Source: Akkermansiaceae bacterium (lineage in GTDB: Bacteria; Verrucomicrobiota; Verrucomicrobiia; Verrucomicrobiales; Akkermansiaceae). Taken from it: a DNA stretch of 8,507 nt. The DNA lies in NCBI GenBank assembly GCA_023301645.1, contig JALZUH010000089.1:1-8507 (forward strand). Direction: 5' to 3'. The notes under the pieces were generated by a model. The model was not told the origin of the DNA, made no database searches, and saw nothing but the letters and a program-made list of their open reading frames with translations. Below, piece after piece: positions 1 through 4,255 of this stretch. Position 1 is the first letter of the stretch; each line of letters starts with the position of its first letter. The position numbers and the translations under genes were made by a program.

Positions 1-672
1 AGAACTAGAGGGCTATTTGCCAGTAACCAAACTGCTGACAATATCAAACTAGAAAGCACGTTTTCAACCAGCGTCCTCGTCCCAAGCACCACAGGTAATG
101 GCTGGTTTGATGAATCCACTGATGCCACAACAAGAGCACGTCGCGCCTTTATTACCAATGATAGCTCAGCGGCCTACAACATGGTGATCAACATTCCAAC
201 GCCGGGCACCACTGTGCAGGAGGTAACTTACTGGGCGGACCAATTTACAGCAGTGAGTGAGAGCTTCGACATTGAAGTCATTGACTCATTCATTAGCTGG
301 GGTAGCGGACTCGCTGACGCGACTCCTAGCGGTGATGGTGACCTAGACAATATTAGTAACTTACTCGAATACGCCTTCGGTGGTGATGCTAACTCTACCT
401 CACAAACATTGCCCAATTCCACTACGAAACTTCTTCCTGTCTACGACGGTAATCAGCTGACATACCATCGTCGTCTAGACCGAGTGCAAAAAGCCCTGAC
501 CTACGAAGTCACCACGTCCACCACTCTCGATGGGCAATGGGTAGATGCCACCAGTCACATTACCGCAAGCACAATCACCTCCATTGGTAACGGCTTAGAA
601 TCAGTGACACTCCAGCTCACCTCTCCCGATGCATTACGATTCTTCCGCGTCGAGGTCACTCTTAATGAGTAG
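1..672 (+). CDS. C-terminal part of a large secreted/surface protein (5' end outside window)
   Basis: Frame 1 is open from the first base to a TAG stop at 670-672, giving 223 residues of a protein whose start lies upstream; the ATG at 181 is internal, not the true start. Residues about 98-223 form a recognisable C-terminal module: a Trp-containing lead-in (ISWGSG), an Asp/Gly-rich calcium-loop-like segment (GDGDLDNISN, residues 111-120) running into LLEYAFGGDAN, then a beta-rich tail with YEVTTSTTLDGQW and a final RFFRVEV strand. This arrangement (GDxDxDGxxNLxEYAxGGDP, then 'YxVexSxdLxxW', then 'RFxRlxV') is common at the C-termini of exported verrucomicrobial proteins, often after passenger domains such as beta-helices, lectin-like folds or hydrolases. 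The preceding 60 residues are Thr/Ser/Asn-rich and give no specific function. The family assignment of the tail is from general knowledge. The enzymatic or adhesive role of the whole protein cannot be judged from this fragment. Confidence 0.8.
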   Translation, partial: RTRGLFASNQTADNIKLESTFSTSVLVPSTTGNGWFDESTDATTRARRAFITNDSSAAYNMVINIPTPGTTVQEVTYWADQFTAVSESFDIEVIDSFISWGSGLADATPSGDGDLDNISNLLEYAFGGDANSTSQTLPNSTTKLLPVYDGNQLTYHRRLDRVQKALTYEVTTSTTLDGQWVDATSHITASTITSIGNGLESVTLQLTSPDALRFFRVEVTLNE

Positions 673-766
673 TATTTAGTTAGGCTTTATCCGTCCTGTC
701 GAGATCTGCAGCTGCAGCATAGGCTTATACAGCTAGTAGCGCCTAGCCTACTCACTCAATGAGCAC

Positions 767-802
767 AAAAAATGCGAGCCTTCAAAATTAAAGACTCGCA
801 TT
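767..802 (-). terminator. Rho-independent terminator downstream of recA
   Basis: AATGCGAG (771-778) pairs perfectly with CTCGCATT (795-802). After one mismatch, CTT/AAG adds three more pairs around an 8-nt loop. Read on the minus strand, the stem runs straight into TTTTTTG (767-772 on the plus strand is all A). This favours termination of minus-strand transcripts, that is, recA or a short RNA behind it. On the plus strand the stem is followed by AGACCCG, without a T-run, so it should work poorly for the upstream CDS. It lies about 140 bp past the recA stop codon. Confidence 0.7.
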
Positions 803-807
803 AGACC

Positions 808-862
808 CGACTGCTCAAAACATTCATGCAGCCCTCAATCAAGCTAGCTTCATGAGCAGTCG
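808..862. repeat. 10-bp perfect inverted repeat with 35-nt loop in the recA 3' region
   Basis: CGACTGCTCA (808-817) is perfectly complementary to TGAGCAGTCG (853-862). The intervening 35 nt contain a perfect 10-bp palindrome, AAGCTAGCTT (841-850). Neither strand has a T-run after the stem, so it is not a classic terminator. On the minus strand it sits between a TATAAT hexamer (plus-strand ATTATA, 892-897) and the terminator at 767-802. It could be a folded part of the recA 3' UTR or of a small RNA. Confidence 0.5.
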
Positions 863-942
863 AATTTAGTTAGGATTATTGCGTTAGATTGATTATATAA
901 ACTCTCTTTCCGCAAAGAAATTATTGGCAATAAGCGCACCGA

Positions 943-2118
943 CTATTTAGCCGCTACCATGGCTTCCTTAACCTTAGTTTCGATTTCAGTGTAGAGCTCT
1001 TCGTTCTCATTGAGGGCTACCTTAGTAGCATCGCGACCCTGCCCTAGCTGAGCACCGCTGTAGCTGAACCAGCTACCTCTCTTCTGAACAATATCAAACT
1101 CGATCGCTAGATCAATGAGAGAGCCTACTGAGGAAATACCTTCATTATACATGATGTCGAATTCAGCCTCTTTAAATGGTGCTGCCACCTTGTTTTTCAC
1201 GACTTTAATACGAGTGCGGCTACCTTGGATCGAGCCATCAGTCGCCTTGATCTGAGCAATGCGGCGTATATCAACACGCACTGAGGCAAAGAACTTAAGT
1301 GCACGTCCACCCGGAGTCGTCTCAGGGTTACCAAACATCACTCCAATTTTCTCACGAATCTGGTTAGTAAAGATACATGTTGTGCGTGCTTTCGCGATGA
1401 GAGAGGTGAGCTTACGCATGGCGGCACTCATCAAGCGCGCCTGTGCACCCACGGTGCTATCACCAATTTCACCAGCGAGCTCTTGCTTCGTCACAAGAGC
1501 TGCGACTGAGTCGAGCACGATAATGTCGATTGCATTAGAGCGAACGAGAGCTTCACAAATCTGAAGCGCTTCTTCACCAGAGTTTGGTTGGGAGACTAAT
1601 AAGTCATCAATATTCACTCCTAACTTCTCCGCGTATGCAGGGTCCAAAGCATGCTCTACATCAATAAATGCAGCAAGTCCGCCAGCTTTCTGAGCCTGTG
1701 CGATCGCGGTGAGTGTGAGGGTGGTCTTACCTGAAGATTCTGGCCCATACACTTCTACAATTCTGCCGCGTGGAAAACCACCGACACCAAGAGCGCGGTC
1801 AATAAGTAGATTGCCTGTCGGGATCACATCGACATCGACACGCACGCCATCTCCTAGGCGTATAATGGCTGTTTCGCCAAAGTCTTTTTGGATTTGAGAG
1901 ATGGCAAGATCGAGATTTTTCTTACGGGCGGCAGCGACTTTGTCGTCGGCTGAATTCGTGCTATTAGAGGCCATAGTAGGTTTCTTGGTTGGGGCAGATG
2001 ATTTAGTGGCATCGAGGGATAGCTCAGGGCTGTCCGTTTTTTTGGTCGATGCTGATTTTTTAGTTTTCTCAGCCGAAGCTGCTTTTGATGAATTAGGTTT
2101 AGCTGTTGCTGTGCTCAT
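943..2118 (-). CDS. recA: RecA recombinase with extended N-terminus
   Basis: RecA is the ATP-dependent strand-exchange protein that also triggers LexA self-cleavage. Residues about 64-388 align throughout with E. coli RecA. Walker A is GPESSGKT (125-132), the catalytic Glu lies in FIDVEHALDP (E155), and Walker B is IIVLDSVAAL (199-208). Loop L1 falls around ELAGEIGDSTVG (213-224). Loop L2 spans TNQIREKIGVMFGNPETTPGG (about 251-271) with the ATP-sensing Gln at 253. Two features differ from E. coli. About 58 residues precede the usual start of the fold and are almost all Ser, Thr, Ala, Lys and Asp. The C-terminus stops at KEAMVAAK, without the acidic tail. An internal in-frame ATG (M49, codon at 1972-1974) would give a normal 343-residue RecA. 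I keep the upstream start because the frame is open and compositionally coherent. Neither start has a convincing Shine-Dalgarno. The promoter region carries LexA-like boxes, so SOS control is likely. Confidence 0.97.
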   Translation of the reverse strand: MSTATAKPNSSKAASAEKTKKSASTKKTDSPELSLDATKSSAPTKKPTMASNSTNSADDKVAAARKKNLDLAISQIQKDFGETAIIRLGDGVRVDVDVIPTGNLLIDRALGVGGFPRGRIVEVYGPESSGKTTLTLTAIAQAQKAGGLAAFIDVEHALDPAYAEKLGVNIDDLLVSQPNSGEEALQICEALVRSNAIDIIVLDSVAALVTKQELAGEIGDSTVGAQARLMSAAMRKLTSLIAKARTTCIFTNQIREKIGVMFGNPETTPGGRALKFFASVRVDIRRIAQIKATDGSIQGSRTRIKVVKNKVAAPFKEAEFDIMYNEGISSVGSLIDLAIEFDIVQKRGSWFSYSGAQLGQGRDATKVALNENEELYTEIETKVKEAMVAAK

Positions 2119-2144
2119 GACAATAGTTGTTTTGGATTTTCCTC

Positions 2145-2172
2145 ATCATGCATCTGATTTTCTCCCCGTCAA
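2145..2172 (-). promoter_or_regulatory. Candidate recA promoter
   Basis: On the minus strand TTGACG (plus-strand 2167-2172) is followed after 16 bp by CATGAT (2145-2150), which match the sigma-70 consensus at 5/6 and 4/6. Transcription would start near 2138, leaving a leader of about 20 nt with no Shine-Dalgarno. The LexA-like boxes lie immediately upstream of this -35. The -10 is weak, so another promoter nearby is possible. Confidence 0.3.
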
Positions 2173-2180
2173 CAAATAAC

Positions 2181-2194
2181 TGTTCAATAGATCA
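2181..2194. promoter_or_regulatory. LexA box-like operator 1 (recA-proximal)
   Basis: TGTTC-AATA-GATCA matches 9 of the 10 defined positions of the verrucomicrobial LexA motif TGTTC-N4-GAACA; the third base of the second half-site is T instead of A. It is centred about 70 bp upstream of the recA ATG and directly abuts a second site. The motif itself is established knowledge for the phylum, and occupancy here is inferred. Confidence 0.55.
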
Positions 2195-2195
2195 C

Positions 2196-2209
2196 TGTTC
2201 TTTGAAACA
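2196..2209. promoter_or_regulatory. LexA box-like operator 2 (tandem copy)
   Basis: TGTTC-TTTG-AAACA matches TGTTC-N4-GAACA at 9 of 10 defined positions, with A for G at the first base of the second half-site. It starts 15 bp after the first site and is separated from it by one base, so ACTGTTC is repeated with a 15-bp period (2179-2185 and 2194-2200). Of the two, this is the better candidate for the main recA SOS operator, because its single mismatch is a purine-for-purine change. Confidence 0.6.
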
Positions 2210-2232
2210 CTTCATCAAAAAGCCAGCTGGAT

Positions 2233-2238
2233 TGTAAT
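2233..2238 (+). promoter_or_regulatory. Candidate -10 box for the hydrolase gene
   Basis: TGTAAT matches TATAAT at 5/6 and lies in an AT-rich run (2231-2250). Only a poor -35 (TTCATC, 2211-2216) is suitably spaced. A start of transcription near 2245 would place a TTG at 2249 almost at the 5' end of the mRNA, which favours the later start codons at 2285 or 2291. Confidence 0.25.
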
Positions 2239-2284
2239 TTTTTAAATATTGAGGTGGTCGAAATCAACTCTTAGAGGCATAGTC

Positions 2285-2896
2285 TTGGGCGTGGATTTAG
2301 ATATAAAGAGCTACACAGGCGGCATGGTTCAGACCAATGCCTACCTCATCGACAACGGCGACCAGAGTTTACTCATCGATGCGCCCTTGGGTGTGTGCAC
2401 GTGGCTGGAGAGCCTTGCCAAGATGCCTACTGATTTACTCCTCACCCATCAGCACTATGATCACGTAGAAGATGTCGCCAAGCTCGCAGCAAAAGGAGTT
2501 CGCATCCATGCCCACTCACCCTATTCTCAAGATCTCACATTAGAGTCACTTCGCCGTTCCTCAGGGCCTCCCATCCAAGTAACCCCTTACCAGATCGATG
2601 ACTTACTACATGATAAGACTGAAATTCTCGCAGCAGGCTTGAGGTTCCGTATCGAGCATATTCCTGGGCATTCGCCAGATAGCATTGTATTCATCCTTGA
2701 GGATATTGCCTTTGTTGGTGACACATTATTTGCGGGGGGCGTTGGCAGAGCTGATCTTCCCGGAGGTGACATGAAGCTCTTAATTGACGGCATACAGAAA
2801 AAACTCCTTCAGCTAGACGGCGAGACCATGATCTGCCCCGGTCACGGACCAGCATCGAAGATCTCCACTGAGAAGGCGAGCAACCCCTACCTTTAA
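2285..2896 (+). CDS. Metallo-beta-lactamase-fold hydrolase, glyoxalase II-like
   Basis: This is a cytosolic binuclear metal hydrolase of the glyoxalase II/YcbL-like branch, which typically cleaves thioesters such as S-lactoylglutathione or related acyl thiols. Numbered from the start given, the metal ligands are all visible: THQHYDH (H55, H57, D59, H60), GHSPDS (H129), GDTLFAGGVGRADLPGGD (D146) and CPGHGPASKI (H187). The ending EKxxNPYL is also typical of the family. At about 203 residues it is the short form and lacks the extra C-terminal helical domain of classical glyoxalase II. The start is uncertain. The frame opens at TTG 2249, but TTG 2285 has AGAGG seven bases upstream, and GTG 2291 would begin exactly at the conserved strand; I chose 2285. 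The exact substrate cannot be read from the sequence. The gene is divergent from recA and shares the upstream region that holds the LexA-like boxes. Confidence 0.9.
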   Translation: MGVDLDIKSYTGGMVQTNAYLIDNGDQSLLIDAPLGVCTWLESLAKMPTDLLLTHQHYDHVEDVAKLAAKGVRIHAHSPYSQDLTLESLRRSSGPPIQVTPYQIDDLLHDKTEILAAGLRFRIEHIPGHSPDSIVFILEDIAFVGDTLFAGGVGRADLPGGDMKLLIDGIQKKLLQLDGETMICPGHGPASKISTEKASNPYL

Positions 2897-2945
2897 TCTC
2901 ACTTCTGACTCACCTTTCTCACGCTCACTTGCTTCACAAGAACTA

Positions 2946-2978
2946 TCACACACTTGCTTAATGACCTCATTAGTGTGA
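2946..2978. repeat. Imperfect palindrome upstream of the small membrane-protein genes
   Basis: TAATGA (2959-2964) and TCATTA (2967-2972) form a perfect 6-bp inverted repeat around CC. It is flanked by TCACAC (2946-2951) and GTGTGA (2973-2978), which also pair, with a 7-nt bulge on the left. No T-run follows, so it is unlikely to be a terminator for the hydrolase gene. It sits about 60 bp before the next start codon, where an operator would be expected. Confidence 0.35.
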
Positions 2979-3035
2979 TGGTGCCTGCATAAAAACTGAC
3001 TCATTCTCATCTATTAACATCAACTATCAATTATC

Positions 3036-3392
3036 ATGGAAGAAACATTAGGAAACCAACCAACACCAGCCAATCAAGAGAAGACACAGCAAGCCGCTGA
3101 TGACCTTCGTGTCGCAGCAGGTGACAAGGCACAACAGCTCAAACAAAATGCTATTCAAAAAGCTCAGCAACTACGCGAACTCGCCGGCACTAAAGCCACA
3201 GACATCAAAGATACAGCTAAGGTGAAGGCTCAGCAAATCAAGCACGTCGCAGGTGACCAAGTCCAGTCGAGTAAAGATAAAGCTAAAGAGTTTCACACAG
3301 AGGCAGAGATTTACATTCGTAAAAACCCTACCAAATCTGTCCTCACAGCACTTGGTGCGGGCTTCCTTATCGGACTCATCATTCGCAAATAA
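3036..3392 (+). CDS. DUF883/YqjD-ElaB-like membrane-anchored protein with 11-residue repeats
   Basis: The protein has 118 residues with a hydrophilic N-terminal part and one C-terminal membrane helix (about 100-116). The ending YIRKNPTKSVLTALGAGFLI...RK resembles the anchor of the YqjD/ElaB/YgaM family (DUF883), tail-anchored inner-membrane proteins of E. coli that are induced in stationary phase and reported to bind ribosomes. Residues 20-85 consist of six consecutive 11-residue units in register: AADDLR, KAQQLK, KAQQLR, KATDIK, KAQQIK and QVQSSK, each followed by five residues. They predict a long amphipathic helix like those of LEA-type or synuclein-type proteins. The Lys-rich, Cys-free composition fits. 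It is the first of three closely spaced genes. No Shine-Dalgarno is visible before the ATG. The family assignment rests mainly on the anchor and on the neighbouring YqjE-like gene; the function is inferred. Confidence 0.8.
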   Translation: MEETLGNQPTPANQEKTQQAADDLRVAAGDKAQQLKQNAIQKAQQLRELAGTKATDIKDTAKVKAQQIKHVAGDQVQSSKDKAKEFHTEAEIYIRKNPTKSVLTALGAGFLIGLIIRK

Positions 3393-3401
3393 GAGCCCAC
3401 C

Positions 3402-3803
3402 ATGGCAGACAAACAACGACAGAACCTTAGCTCGATGAAAGGCGCTATTACGGGATTTCTCGCAGCGCGTATCGAGCTTGCCGCTATCGAGGCGAAAGAA
3501 GCTACGGCCGTTGTCAGTAGAAAGGCAGTCACAGCCGTCGTGCTGGGTCTCTGTTTGTTTTTTGCATGGGCTCTTACCTTAGTAGCACTCACAGGCATCC
3601 TCACTCCATTCGTGAGTGAGATCATGGTAAGTGACATCGATTGGCTACCAAACTGGGCTGTGGTTTTAATCTTCTTTGCTATCTTGCACCTCATTACTGC
3701 CACCATCTGTCTCAAGAAGCTGAAGGAAAAACCTGCTGAAGAGCTCTTTGAGCTATCTCGTCGCGAAATCAAAAACGATCAACAATGGCTCAAAAACCAG
3801 TAA
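3402..3803 (+). CDS. Phage holin family protein, YqjE-like (Phage_holin_3_6 type)
   Basis: This 133-residue inner-membrane protein has a short amphipathic N-terminal helix containing ARIELAAIEAKEA (21-33), two membrane segments (about 44-70 and 85-104), and a conserved cytosolic C-terminal tail, PAEELFELSRREIKNDQQWL (111-130). The segment order and the 'RlELaxiE...' and '...ELxxDxxWL' motifs match the YqjE/putative holin superfamily III group. That group is chromosomal in many bacteria and is not evidence of a prophage. It starts 9 bp after the DUF883-like gene, and its last 19 bp overlap the next gene, which suggests translational coupling. The ATG lies in CCCACCATGG with no Shine-Dalgarno. 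In enterobacteria, yqjD, yqjE and yqjK lie in the same order. The molecular role is unknown. Confidence 0.82.
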   Translation: MADKQRQNLSSMKGAITGFLAARIELAAIEAKEATAVVSRKAVTAVVLGLCLFFAWALTLVALTGILTPFVSEIMVSDIDWLPNWAVVLIFFAILHLITATICLKKLKEKPAEELFELSRREIKNDQQWLKNQ

Positions 3804-4234
3804 ATGTAGCCGTTATTAGACGGAAACAAGAACTCCTCAGCCAGCTGGCTAATTCACGCCGGCAGCTCACGAGTGCACACAGCCAGCTAAAGGGACAGCT
3901 CCACCCTAAGGCGCAGCTCACCTCCTTAGTGTCTAAAAACCCTAAGAAAGTCCTCATCGGCACCGCTGTTTTAGGGCTGATCATGACATCGCTCTTCAGA
4001 CCCAAAGGCTCACATCGCAACCTAGAGCGCCAGCTGGGCAAAGTGCTCGAATCCAACAAAGCCCTCGGTCATAAAATACCTAAAAAAGGGATGATTATAA
4101 CCTTACTAGGCTGGGGTGTAAGCCTTGCTAAGCCAAGTATTCAGTCATGGCTGACGACAAAAGCCTCCTCATTTGCTACTCAGCAGATGAACCAGCGACT
4201 CTATAAAGTGAGCTCACATCGCGAACCAAAGTAA
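3785..4234 (+). CDS. Small two-helix membrane protein, third gene of the YqjD-YqjE-like set
   Basis: This 149-residue basic protein does not belong to a family I can name with certainty. Visible features are a Gln/Leu/Arg-rich, probably coiled-coil N-terminus (about 10-45); a first membrane helix (about 55-71) introduced by KNPKKVLIG and closed by FRPKG; a linker with LERQLGKVLE; and a second hydrophobic stretch (about 103-116, IITLLGWGVSLAKP). The first anchor, KNPxKxVL followed by a Gly-containing hydrophobic run and RPK, closely recalls the DUF883 anchor two genes upstream (RKNPTKSVL...IIRK). By position it corresponds to yqjK of enterobacteria, but sequence homology is not demonstrated. 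Its ATG at 3785 lies inside the YqjE-like gene (19-bp overlap, different frame). No ribosome-binding site is evident, so it probably depends on coupled translation. An ordinary start further downstream is not needed to explain the frame. Confidence 0.75.
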   Translation: MAQKPVNVAVIRRKQELLSQLANSRRQLTSAHSQLKGQLHPKAQLTSLVSKNPKKVLIGTAVLGLIMTSLFRPKGSHRNLERQLGKVLESNKALGHKIPKKGMIITLLGWGVSLAKPSIQSWLTTKASSFATQQMNQRLYKVSSHREPK

Positions 4235-4255
4235 ACGCATCCCTAAGCAGCCACC

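Noticed and set aside
706..717. 12-bp perfect palindrome CTGCAGCTGCAG
   Set aside because: It is short, has no T-run, and has no clear link to a promoter. It was noted as a possible binding site, but nothing supports a specific role.
1901..2179. 92-residue plus-strand open frame opposite the recA N-terminus
   Set aside because: It mirrors the low-complexity Lys/Ala/Ser codons of recA, giving a Leu/Val/Asp-rich translation. It has no start signal and the recA frame has clear homology.
2249..2284. TTG at 2249 as start of the hydrolase gene
   Set aside because: There is no upstream ribosome-binding sequence, it is probably too close to the predicted transcription start, and the added residues lie outside the conserved fold. 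It remains possible.
3311..3772. 153-residue minus-strand open frame
   Set aside because: It spans two plus-strand genes with recognisable membrane-protein features, and its Ser/Arg-rich translation matches nothing known.
3402..3803. Prophage remnant because of a 'holin' family match
   Set aside because: YqjE-type proteins of this superfamily are ordinary chromosomal genes. No other phage gene, integrase or attachment site is present.
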